A stretch of DNA of 9,507 nucleotides from Bacteroidota bacterium (GCA_030624545.1 JAUXJX010000040.1:1-9507), one strand, 5' to 3'. Positions 1 to 8,078 are shown, counted from the stretch's first letter. Made by a program: numbers and translations. The notes: a model not told the origin generated them from the letters alone.

Positions 1-8
1 AACTCAAG

Positions 9-58
9 CACCGAAGAACACCGAGTTATTTGAATCGTCTTGTTCGGTGGTTTCGGTG
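9..58. repeat. Imperfect hairpin repeat upstream of gene 1
   Basis: The left arm at 9-24 (caccgaagaacaccga) pairs with the right arm at 43-58 (ttcggtggtttcggtg), with one bulged base and a loop of about 18 bases. Each arm is itself an imperfect direct repeat of a short CACCGAA unit. The design resembles the CCACGGAG...CACAGAG hairpins later in the window (two arms of near-repeated 8-10 bp units), although the sequence differs. It lies between whatever is upstream and the RND gene at 98, so it could act as an RNA hairpin or weak terminator. No T-run follows the right arm, so an intrinsic terminator is not supported. Confidence 0.6.
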
Positions 59-97
59 ATTTTCAGTGTTTAATATTCAAACATTCGATTTCAGAGC

Positions 98-3000
98 ATG
101 AACCTGCCCAGATTTTCCGTCCGTTTTCCGGTCACCGTCACCATGATCATGCTGGCCATAGGCATCCTGGGCGTAATTTCATTTAACCGGCTTGGTACGG
201 ACTTGTTGCCGGCGATCTACAATCCGCGGATCGTTGTGGAAATCCGTTCCGGAGACCGCTCGCCCCAGGACATGGAGCAAAGATTCGCCCGCCGCCTGGA
301 AGGGGCCCTCGGAACCGTGAGCAAAGTTGTCGACGTCCGGTCCGTTTCCAGCGTGGGCCGCGTTCGGGTTACAACCACATTCAGTTGGGGCACGGATATG
401 GATTTCGCCCTGCTGGACGTCCAGAAACAAGTCGCAGGCTTTGAGTCCGATCCTGAAGTGGATCGCGTTACTGTGGCCCGCTACGATCCGCAGGAAGAAC
501 CGATCATGGTCTATGCCATCAATGCGCTCAGATCCGGGGAACGGGATCTGGACGAGCAGCGCCGCCTTGCCGAAAACTTGATCAAACGGGGACTGGAACG
601 TCTGGACGGCGTGGCGCGCGTGCAGGTATACGGGGGGATTAAGCGCGAGGTGCGGGTTGAGCCGGACGAGTACCTGCTGGCTGCATACGATTTGACCACA
701 TCTGAAGTGAAGGATAAGATCAGGCAAGCCAACGCGAACGCCTCCGGTGGAAAGCTTGTCGAATTGGATAAAGCTTATCTCGTCAAGGGTATCGGAAAGT
801 ACACCAGCGCCGACGAGGTCGCAGCTACTGTGGTGGGATACAAATCTGCCGGCGCAACGGGTGATGGCGATTCTTTGCTGGCAGGCGGCCGGGAAACAGG
901 TAGAGCATATGCGCCCGACAGGGTGCCGATCCTGTTGTCTGACGTGGCGTCTGTTACGTATGCACCCCAAGAAAGACTGGACGTTGTCAGGCTGGACGGC
1001 CGGGAGAGCATCGGCCTCTACATTTACAAGGAATCCAAAGAAAACACTGTCCGTGTCGCCAAACAGGTGCAAAAAGAGATTGAGAATATTCAACAGGAGT
1101 TGGCCGAAATCCGGTTCACCCTCATATACAGTCAATCCTCGTTTATCGAAGATGCAATTGGGGAAGTTGAAACCACGGCGATTATCGGTATCGTTTTGGC
1201 TATGCTGGTGTTGTATGCTTTTCTGAGGAACCTGGGCACAACTCTTATTGTCAGCCTGGCGATTCCTATTTCCATCCTGGCCACCTTCACGCTTATGTAC
1301 TTCCAGCGCCTCACGCTCAACGTCATGACCCTGGGCGGTCTGGCTTTGGGAGCAGGGATGCTCGTCGACAATGCGATTATCGTAATCGAGAATATCTTTC
1401 GCCGGCGGCAGGCCGGGGAAGAGCCGGACCAGGCTGCTGTCTCCGGCACCACGGAAGTCGGCGTGGCCATCGCGGCCTCCACTCTGACCACAATTATTGT
1501 TTTTCTGCCTATAGTCTACGTAAAGGGAATTGCCGCCGAGCTTTTTCGGGAGCAGGCATGGGTCGTCGCCTTTTCACTGCTTTCATCCTTATTGGTTGCG
1601 TTTTTGTTGATCCCAACCCTGTCAGCCAGACTATTACGAAAAAAGAAGGTCGCTCTAGAGCAGCGAAGATTGCAAATACCGGTCTATGAGAATACGCTGC
1701 AGTGGGCAATGAATCACCGCGGCATGGTCGTCGGGATTGCGAGTGTTCTCATCATATTGTCGGTCATATTGCTGCCTGTTGTCGGATCTGAGTTCATTCC
1801 ACGCAGCGCCGAGAATCAACTTCAAATTGACCTGGACCTTCCGCCGGGTACGCCGCTTGAGAAAACGGCCAACGTCATCACCAGCATCGAGGAACAAATC
1901 AAACAAATCCTGGCCGGAAAATTGGAAAATCACTACTCAACCGTAAACGTTCAGACCAGCCAATCACTTTTCAAGGGCGACTTGCAGCAGAGTGAACACC
2001 AATCAACCATCACCCTGAATCTGAAATCCGGAGAAAACGCCATTTCACCGGAACAGGCCATTGCCCTGCTTCGGCCACATTTCACATTGCCGGCAATCAC
2101 GACTACTTTCAGGATTCGCGAAAGCAGCTTGCAGCAAACCATCGGGACAGATTTGCCGCCAATAGTAGTTGAGATTCGCGGAGAGGAGATGGCCCAGCTT
2201 CAGAACATTTCCGGATCGGTTGCGGAAGCGCTGTCCACCGCAAATAGCCTGCACACGGTGGAAACCAGCTTTGAAGAGGGGCGCCCCGAAATCAATCTGC
2301 GGGTCGACAGAGTTTTGGCAGCCAGTTTTGGGCTGGATGTGCAGCAAATAGGCCAGGTGATTCGCGAACGCCTGAGCGGCGATGTGGTTTCTGATTTCTA
2401 TGCCGAAGGAAATGACCGGGATATTGTTGTTGCCTTTCCGCGAGCTACCCTGGATGAATTGGAGAATTTGAGAATCCAAACACCGACCCAGGCCGTGCTC
2501 CGGCTGCGGGACGTTGTCGAGTTCATTCCGGGTGAGGGAGCGAGAGAAATCCACAGGCACAACCAATCCCGGGTGGCCCAGGTGAGCGCGCATTTGAACA
2601 AGGGAGTCACCTTGAGCGAGGCGATCAGGGAAATCGATCCTATTCTGGCGGGTGTTCCGATGCCGCCGGACTATGAGATTCGATTTGCAGGAGAAGAGGC
2701 CTCCAGGCAGGAGTCCTTTTCCCAGCTAAAATTTGCGCTCACTCTTTCCATTATTCTCGTCTATATGGTTTTGGCATCGCTTTTTGAGAGTCTGCTCCAT
2801 CCCTTCACGATAATGCTTACGCTGCCTCTTGCGGGGGTTGGAGTGATATTCGCGTTTTTGCTGGTTGGCGAGCCCTTAAGTGTGATGGCATATATAGGAG
2901 TGATTATGCTGGCCGGAATCGCGGCGAACGACTCCATCGTGCTGGTGGATTATGTCAACCGGCTGCGAACCGCAGGAAAGCCACGGCGGGAGGCGATCTT

Positions 3001-3220
3001 GCAGGCGGGTCGCGACCGCTTGAGGCCGATTCTCATGACCAGCGCTACGACGATCCTGGCCCTTTTGCCGCTCACAATTGCAATTGGAGAAGGCGCGCGG
3101 CTGCGGGCGCCCATGGCCATCGCGGTTATCGGCGGATTGGTGACATCAACCATCCTGACGCTGGTAGTTATCCCGGTTGTGTATGAGTTGATTGATGGCT
3201 TGAGAATGAGAAGAAGGTGA
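98..3220 (+). CDS. RND efflux permease, HAE-1/AcrB-like (stand-alone subunit)
   Basis: This is an inner-membrane RND transporter of 1040 residues, the normal length for the AcrB/MdtB class. Such pumps use the proton gradient to drive substrates through a periplasmic adaptor and an outer-membrane channel. The expected layout is visible: TM1 near residues 12-30, a first large periplasmic region with the PRIVVEI and ERLDGVARVQVYGG segments, TM2-TM6 from about 361, TM7 near 542-564, a second periplasmic region, and TM8-TM12 from about 879 to 1030. The TM4 proton-relay motif reads GMLVDNAIIVIENI, with D424 kept and the second AcrB Asp replaced by N425. TM10 reads GIAANDSIVLVDY (940-952), where many relatives have GIVVNNAI. 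The ATG at 98 is chosen because MNLPRFSVRFPVTV is a typical RND N-terminus; the ribosome site before it (cagag) is weak. The gene ends 91 bp before a second, diverged RND gene, so the pair may form a mixed trimer. The substrate is unknown and the family assignment is secure. Confidence 0.95.
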   Translation: MNLPRFSVRFPVTVTMIMLAIGILGVISFNRLGTDLLPAIYNPRIVVEIRSGDRSPQDMEQRFARRLEGALGTVSKVVDVRSVSSVGRVRVTTTFSWGTDMDFALLDVQKQVAGFESDPEVDRVTVARYDPQEEPIMVYAINALRSGERDLDEQRRLAENLIKRGLERLDGVARVQVYGGIKREVRVEPDEYLLAAYDLTTSEVKDKIRQANANASGGKLVELDKAYLVKGIGKYTSADEVAATVVGYKSAGATGDGDSLLAGGRETGRAYAPDRVPILLSDVASVTYAPQERLDVVRLDGRESIGLYIYKESKENTVRVAKQVQKEIENIQQELAEIRFTLIYSQSSFIEDAIGEVETTAIIGIVLAMLVLYAFLRNLGTTLIVSLAIPISILATFTLMYFQRLTLNVMTLGGLALGAGMLVDNAIIVIENIFRRRQAGEEPDQAAVSGTTEVGVAIAASTLTTIIVFLPIVYVKGIAAELFREQAWVVAFSLLSSLLVAFLLIPTLSARLLRKKKVALEQRRLQIPVYENTLQWAMNHRGMVVGIASVLIILSVILLPVVGSEFIPRSAENQLQIDLDLPPGTPLEKTANVITSIEEQIKQILAGKLENHYSTVNVQTSQSLFKGDLQQSEHQSTITLNLKSGENAISPEQAIALLRPHFTLPAITTTFRIRESSLQQTIGTDLPPIVVEIRGEEMAQLQNISGSVAEALSTANSLHTVETSFEEGRPEINLRVDRVLAASFGLDVQQIGQVIRERLSGDVVSDFYAEGNDRDIVVAFPRATLDELENLRIQTPTQAVLRLRDVVEFIPGEGAREIHRHNQSRVAQVSAHLNKGVTLSEAIREIDPILAGVPMPPDYEIRFAGEEASRQESFSQLKFALTLSIILVYMVLASLFESLLHPFTIMLTLPLAGVGVIFAFLLVGEPLSVMAYIGVIMLAGIAANDSIVLVDYVNRLRTAGKPRREAILQAGRDRLRPILMTSATTILALLPLTIAIGEGARLRAPMAIAVIGGLVTSTILTLVVIPVVYELIDGLRMRRR

Positions 3221-3229
3221 TGTAAGATT

Positions 3230-3302
3230 GCCACGGAGCCACAGAGGGCACGGAGAAAAGAATTTCAAGAAATCAGCTCTGTGATCTCTGTGCCTCCGTG
3301 GC
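3230..3302. repeat. CCACGGAG-type palindromic repeat between the two RND genes
   Basis: The left arm at 3230-3246 (gccacggagccacagag) matches the reverse complement of 3286-3302 at 16 of 17 positions. Weaker pairing continues inward to about 3256 and 3278, leaving a loop of roughly 20 bases. It starts 10 bp after the stop of the first RND gene and ends 9 bp before the ATG of the second, so it fills the gap. The same unit recurs at 8044-8069 and, inverted, at 8325-8350. It is a dispersed repeat able to fold as an RNA hairpin. It may affect mRNA stability or read-through between the genes, but the sequence does not show which. Confidence 0.85.
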
Positions 3303-3311
3303 CAAGAACTC

Positions 3312-6300
3312 ATGACTAAATTCGCCCTAAAACGTCCCATCACAATTGCAATGGCTTCAATAGCTCTTTGCCTGTTGGGTGCGATATCTTGGCAGAGGCT
3401 CCCCGTTCAACTGCTGCCGCAATTCATCCTTCCCGAGGTGTATATTTCCGCTTCCATGCCCGGCGCCTCTCCCGAAAAAATCGAGCGGGAACTCGTCATT
3501 CCCATCGAGGAAGAGATCTCCACACTGGAAGGCGTGAACGATATCGAGAGCAGCGCATTTTCAGGTTTCTCAACCGTCAAAATCAGCTTCGACCACGGCA
3601 CGAACATGAAATTTGCCGTGCTCAAGCTGCAGCAAAAAATGAACGCCGTCCAGGCGCGTATCACCGAGCCCGTCCAAATATCCGTAAACAAATTCGACAC
3701 GGCCGACCTCTCTTCCTACCTGATGGAACTCAGTGTCCGCGGAGACGCCACACTGGAGGAGCTGCGCGAAACTGCAGAACGGCGCATTATCAGGCGGATA
3801 GAGCAGATCGACGGCGTGGTAAATCTCGGAGTCGGTGGAGGCAATAAACAAACCATCGGAATCCGGATTGACCCGGATCGCTGCCAGGCCCTCAACATTC
3901 CGGTCCAACAGGTTCAGCAGAAAATCAATGCCTTCCATCGCCAGCCGGACCACCTTGGGCGGGTTCTTTCTGCAGGAAACCTGGTTGATGTCACCCTGCT
4001 AGGCCGTATCGACGACATATCCGAGCTACAGGATTTGATCATCCGTCGCGAAGGCACGGTACGCTTGAAGGATGTAGCGTTTGTTGGCTATGGCCAGGAA
4101 GAACAAACGCATCTTTACCGCGTGAACGGCAAGCCGCAAGTGGGCATCTTTGTGCAGAAGGAGAATGCCAGCACTATGCTCAAAGTGGCGGGAGACGTAG
4201 AGAAAGAAATCAAGGCGATCAACGAGGACATGGCGGCCACCGGCTATGAGCTCAAGATCAATTTCAGCCAGGCGGAGTTCATTCAGAAAGCAATCAACCG
4301 GGTCAAGAGATTGGCCGTCACAGGCGCAATCTTGGCCCTCATTATCCTCTTTCTTTTCCTCCGCAACATCCGATTCGTTACAATACTCATGATCGCCATT
4401 CCAATTTCGCTGCTGGTCACGTTCAATTTCATGTATGGCTTCGATCTTTCCATAAACATTCTGTCGTTGTGCGGGCTCGCCCTTGCCATCGGTATGCTGG
4501 TGGATAACGGCATCGTGGTAATGGAGAATATTTTTCTCCATCATCAAAGGGGAAAGTCCAACCAGGCTGCGGCCCTGGATGGAACGCGGGAAGTTGGACG
4601 GTCGATTCTGGCCGCTACCGGAACGACCATTCTGGTTTTCCTTCCGGTTCTTTTTGTGGAAAGTGAGGCCAAGCTCTTCGTTAAGGAGCTATCGCTATCC
4701 GTCATCATTCCATTGTCGATTTCGCTCATCGTTTCGCTTACGCTGATCCCAATGATCGCCACAAGGGCTCTGCGCGGCAGGCCGGTTCAATCGTTCAGGA
4801 CGGGCAGGATTTATGAAATCTACAGGCTGCTGCTGAAGTCCGCAATCCGGCATCGCATTCGAACCATAGCCGTAGTGGGTATTCTGGTTGTGCTTAGCCT
4901 GTTTATCGGGGTCGCATTCATCATTACTCAAGCACCAGCGCCGCCCACGGCCCGCCTCGATCTATATCTCACCATGCCGAGAGGAGCAACATTGGAGGGC
5001 ACGGATGATATCGTCAGGCGGCTGGAAGATCAGATGATGAAGCTGACGGACATTGATGAGGTCAGGGCAAATATCCGTGCAGAAGAGGCGAATATCTCCG
5101 CTACTTTTCTCGAGCCATCGCAAAGGACAGAATCACTGGATGTTCAAAAACACAAAGAAAAAATTCGCGAACAGAACGAGAGGCTCGAAAATGCGGAGCT
5201 CTCATTTGACCGCCCAAGGGGCCGTGGCTCTGCCCGGCAGGGTGATGGGCTTGCCGGATTACTGTCATCGGAAGAGGGACTGAGCCTGAAAGGCTATGAT
5301 CTCCAGTCTTTGCGCCAGGTGAGCAACCAGATCATTGAGGCCCTTGCCACCATCCCGGAGATCGATCCGGAGTCTGTTGGTTCAGATCTCGAAGGAGGGG
5401 CGCCGGAGCTGCAGATTCACGGGGACCGCTTTCGCCTGGCACTCTGGGGCTTGAACATGCAGGACATTATGAACGCAATCTGGGCGACCCGGGCCGAGGG
5501 AACAAAATCAGCCACACCCTTCTACTCTTCCGGCGGCGAAGTTGATATGCAATTGCAGTTGGCAGATGTTGACAAAAGAGAGTTGGAAGACATCGGCAAG
5601 ATGCGCGTCCTGAACGCTTCCGGACAGTATGTGGCGATTAACCAGGTGGCCGAAATCCGGGTTGATGCTGGTGCGGGAAACATTACGCGCTCAAACCAGG
5701 AGCGCCGAGTGAAAATTACCTATACCCTGTTGCCCGGGGCGCAAAAATCCAAATCACGCCTGGAACTGGCGAAGGCACAGGTAGATCAATTTGTCCGCGA
5801 TCTACGGCTTCCGCGCGGCTTCTCCCTGGAGAAGACCGAAACGGAAAGCGCGCGCACCCCATATTACTGGATGCTCGCCATAGGAGCCATTTTAATCTTC
5901 ATGTTCCTGGCCGCCCAGTTTGAATCGCTCTCAATGCCGATCATCATCTTGGGCACTGTGCCAACCGCAATAATCGGCGCCCTGTTTGCACTTTCCATTA
6001 CCGGCACGCCTCTTTCTTTGGGAGAAGGAGCGCCTATGGCGTTGTTGGGCCTTATCGTTCTTCTCGGAATTGTGGTCAACAACGGCATCATTTTGCTGGA
6101 TCGAATTGCGATTCTGCGCACGCAATATGGCTACCGTTGGCAGCGCGCCGTGGTCATTGCCGGCCAGAGCCGGGTTCGCCCCATTTTGATGACCTCAGGA
6201 ACCACGGTGCTCGGGCTGTTTCCTCTCGCCCTGAAACAGGGCACTGAGTTTGAATTGTGGCCGCCGTTCGCGATTACGGTGATCGGTGGGCTTGCGGTGT

Positions 6301-8078
6301 CGGCCTTGTCCACGTTGATCTTTATACCCGTCCTCTATGTCGGCCTGGAGCAGACAAAGGCATGGCTCAAGAGAATCGGTTGGCCCGGGCTGACGGCAGG
6401 CTCGATGGCCGCCGCGGCCTTGCTGTTCTGGGTTTATCAGACTTATCAAAGCAAACTATACACCATACTGCTCATTCTTCCGGTCTGGTTTTCCATTCTC
6501 GGATTGATTTACGGAATAAAACGGTTCTTTACCGTTCGCAAGGAAAGAGCGGCGCTAGCGGAAGAGACCTTTCAAATCCGCATTAAGAATTTGACCAAGA
6601 TCTACGGAGCACCAGGCCGTCTTACGAGGGAATGGCGCAAAGAAAAGCGCCGGGTCTCCTCGGTTTTCGGAAAAGGCCAGATTCCGTGGGACAAGGAAGG
6701 CATAGCCCAGTCTGCCATCTGGATGGGCACAGCAGGAATCCTCATTTCTTATCTTCATACTTTTTTCGATAGCGGCTTCTGGCTGACCATCTTGAGTCTT
6801 ATAACTCTTGCCTGGCTTTTTGGCGCGCGAGAATTGTGGTACCGATGGCGCTGCGTCATCGGGAGGCCGGCAAGGCCGAAAAGCAAGCGAAGGCTCCGGA
6901 TTCCTTTCAGGAGGAGAGAGAATGCATCCGCCACGGCGGAAGGTGTCACGCCCGAGCATCTTCCCCGGCGCGGAGGTTTCCTTGCCATCGCCGCTTTCCT
7001 GGTCTATCTGCCGCTCCGAACAGGATCCATCCCCTTGGGGATCTTCGCGGTATTAATCGCGCTACTTCTGTACAGGCTGCATCGGACGGCACGCAAAATT
7101 GAAAATGGCGAGATAGATCCGGAGCAGCCAAAGGGCAAGTTGAAAAAAATCAAGAGAGCATTTTATGTCGTCACCAAAACCATCCCGTTTATCCGGCCGC
7201 CCAGGCCGAGGGTGATCGCTCTAAAAGGCGTCGATCTGCAGATCGGACAGGGGATGTTTGGACTTTTGGGCCCGAATGGCGCGGGCAAGACCACCCTCAT
7301 GCGCATTCTCGTTGGCGTACTCGACGCGGACCACGGCAGCATTAAAATCAATGAGAGAAAATTGCAGGAACACAGGGCGGCTTTCCACGGCTCGATAGGA
7401 TACCTGCCCCAGGATTTCGGTTTGTACGAAAACATGACTCCCCTGGAATACCTCAATTATCACGCGCTGACCAACAACATTTATGAAGCTAAGGATCGCG
7501 AGGAGCTCATTAGACACACACTTGAGAGTGTCGGGATTTGGGAGCGTCGGAACGACAAAATCAAGACCTTTTCCGGGGGCATGAAACAGCGGGTCGGCAT
7601 TGCCCAGACGCTGCTTCATCTGCCGCAAATCATCGTCGTCGATGAGCCGACGGCGGGGCTTGATCCGAAGCAGCGCATCCGGTTCAGGAATCTCCTCGCC
7701 GATCTGGCAAAAGAGAGAATCGTCGTTTTCAGCACACACATTGTGGAGGACATTTCAAGCACTTGTCACGATATGGCCGTTTTGGACAAGGGTGAGGTGC
7801 TGTTCAATGGTTCGCCGCAAGTAATGCAGCAGAAAGCACGCGGCAAGGTATTTGAAGCCATTGTAGATGAAGATCAGTTGGCAGAATGGCAGCAGTCATT
7901 ACACGTTGTGCAGCACAGCAAGACCGGCGGCCGCATCCGCATGCGATTCTTGAGTGAAAGCCCGGTTGACGGGCTGTCCGCGAAGGCCGTCGAGCCGACG
8001 TTGGAAGATGCTTATGTATTGCTGCTGCAAGGAAAAAACAATAGCCACGGAGACAAAGAGGACACAGAGACGGAATGA
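3312..8078 (+). CDS. RND permease fused to a C-terminal ABC ATPase with a membrane insert
   Basis: This 1588-residue protein joins two transporter classes. Residues 1-1020 are a complete RND permease: TM1 near 10-27, TM2 near 335-352, TM4 motif GMLVDNGIVVMENI (D398, N399), TM7 near 518-538, TM8 near 852-872, TM10 motif GIVVNNGIILLD (919-930), and TM12 ending near 1011. Two further membrane segments follow (about 1026-1045 and 1049-1069), returning the chain to the cytoplasm. Then comes an ABC nucleotide-binding domain of the ABC-2/CcmA/DrrA type: first strand and A-loop Y1098, Walker A 1320-1327 (K1326), Q-loop Q1367, signature FSGGM 1420-1424, Walker B D1444 with catalytic E1445, D-loop D1451, and H-loop H1476. 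All key ATPase residues are present, so the domain should be active. The reading frame is open throughout. The ATG at 3312 gives a typical RND N-terminus (MTKFALKRPITIA), but no clear Shine-Dalgarno precedes it. The last 11 residues are encoded by a dispersed repeat. The ABC-2 permease gene at 8370 is the likely partner. The domain calls are secure; the coupled mechanism is inferred. Confidence 0.93.
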   Translation: MTKFALKRPITIAMASIALCLLGAISWQRLPVQLLPQFILPEVYISASMPGASPEKIERELVIPIEEEISTLEGVNDIESSAFSGFSTVKISFDHGTNMKFAVLKLQQKMNAVQARITEPVQISVNKFDTADLSSYLMELSVRGDATLEELRETAERRIIRRIEQIDGVVNLGVGGGNKQTIGIRIDPDRCQALNIPVQQVQQKINAFHRQPDHLGRVLSAGNLVDVTLLGRIDDISELQDLIIRREGTVRLKDVAFVGYGQEEQTHLYRVNGKPQVGIFVQKENASTMLKVAGDVEKEIKAINEDMAATGYELKINFSQAEFIQKAINRVKRLAVTGAILALIILFLFLRNIRFVTILMIAIPISLLVTFNFMYGFDLSINILSLCGLALAIGMLVDNGIVVMENIFLHHQRGKSNQAAALDGTREVGRSILAATGTTILVFLPVLFVESEAKLFVKELSLSVIIPLSISLIVSLTLIPMIATRALRGRPVQSFRTGRIYEIYRLLLKSAIRHRIRTIAVVGILVVLSLFIGVAFIITQAPAPPTARLDLYLTMPRGATLEGTDDIVRRLEDQMMKLTDIDEVRANIRAEEANISATFLEPSQRTESLDVQKHKEKIREQNERLENAELSFDRPRGRGSARQGDGLAGLLSSEEGLSLKGYDLQSLRQVSNQIIEALATIPEIDPESVGSDLEGGAPELQIHGDRFRLALWGLNMQDIMNAIWATRAEGTKSATPFYSSGGEVDMQLQLADVDKRELEDIGKMRVLNASGQYVAINQVAEIRVDAGAGNITRSNQERRVKITYTLLPGAQKSKSRLELAKAQVDQFVRDLRLPRGFSLEKTETESARTPYYWMLAIGAILIFMFLAAQFESLSMPIIILGTVPTAIIGALFALSITGTPLSLGEGAPMALLGLIVLLGIVVNNGIILLDRIAILRTQYGYRWQRAVVIAGQSRVRPILMTSGTTVLGLFPLALKQGTEFELWPPFAITVIGGLAVSALSTLIFIPVLYVGLEQTKAWLKRIGWPGLTAGSMAAAALLFWVYQTYQSKLYTILLILPVWFSILGLIYGIKRFFTVRKERAALAEETFQIRIKNLTKIYGAPGRLTREWRKEKRRVSSVFGKGQIPWDKEGIAQSAIWMGTAGILISYLHTFFDSGFWLTILSLITLAWLFGARELWYRWRCVIGRPARPKSKRRLRIPFRRRENASATAEGVTPEHLPRRGGFLAIAAFLVYLPLRTGSIPLGIFAVLIALLLYRLHRTARKIENGEIDPEQPKGKLKKIKRAFYVVTKTIPFIRPPRPRVIALKGVDLQIGQGMFGLLGPNGAGKTTLMRILVGVLDADHGSIKINERKLQEHRAAFHGSIGYLPQDFGLYENMTPLEYLNYHALTNNIYEAKDREELIRHTLESVGIWERRNDKIKTFSGGMKQRVGIAQTLLHLPQIIVVDEPTAGLDPKQRIRFRNLLADLAKERIVVFSTHIVEDISSTCHDMAVLDKGEVLFNGSPQVMQQKARGKVFEAIVDEDQLAEWQQSLHVVQHSKTGGRIRMRFLSESPVDGLSAKAVEPTLEDAYVLLLQGKNNSHGDKEDTETE
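6570..8030 (+). other. Split ABC nucleotide-binding domain within the fusion protein
   Basis: The domain begins at residue 1087 with FQIRIKNLTKIYG, which matches the usual opening of an ABC-2 type ATPase. It resumes at about residue 1300 with VIALKGVDLQI, which leads into Walker A. In ordinary relatives only a few residues lie between these two segments. Here about 200 residues (1100-1300, positions 6609-7211) intervene. They contain two basic loops (about 1103-1114 and 1185-1202) and four predicted membrane segments: about 1134-1152, 1156-1172, 1222-1236 and 1239-1256. An even number of crossings keeps both halves of the ATPase in the cytoplasm, which makes the arrangement topologically sound. 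The domain ends with LEDAYVLLLQG, a usual C-terminal motif of the family. Membrane segments were judged by eye from hydrophobicity. Confidence 0.75.
8044..8069 (+). repeat. CCACGGAG-type repeat, left arm, overlapping the 3' end of the fusion gene
   Basis: This 26-base copy of the dispersed unit begins gccacggagacaaagagg. It matches the reverse complement of 8325-8350 at 24 of 26 positions and resembles the arm at 3230-3254. It lies inside the coding sequence: it supplies codons for the C-terminal tail SHGDKEDTETE (residues 1578-1588), and the TGA at 8076-8078 follows directly. This implies that the repeat arrived at, or just before, the original stop codon and that the present tail is repeat-derived. 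Confidence 0.8.

Noticed and set aside
71..76. TAATAT as a possible -10 box upstream of the first RND gene
   Set aside because: No -35 element lies at a proper distance, and AT-rich hexamers of this kind are expected by chance.
179..1135. Long open frame of 318 residues on the - strand, opposite the first RND gene
   Set aside because: It lies fully antisense to a clear RND coding region. Its translation is rich in Cys, His and Arg with no recognisable domain, and it is explained by codon bias of the gene on the other strand.
6340..6570. Idea that the RND-ABC fusion is a sequencing or assembly error joining two genes
   Set aside because: The frame stays open across a plausible linker with two membrane segments. 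The crossings keep the ATPase in the cytoplasm, and no in-frame ATG with a ribosome site marks a separate ATPase start. It cannot be fully excluded without reads.
6909..7056. Strong AGGAGG before an ATG at 6922 within the fusion gene
   Set aside because: The ATG is out of frame with the ATPase and opens only a short frame with no recognisable features. The purine-rich stretch encodes the basic RRRENA segment of the insert.
3312..8078. MacB-type macrolide exporter
   Set aside because: MacB has an N-terminal ATPase and four membrane segments with one periplasmic domain. Here the ATPase is C-terminal, of ABC-2 type, and attached to a twelve-segment RND core.
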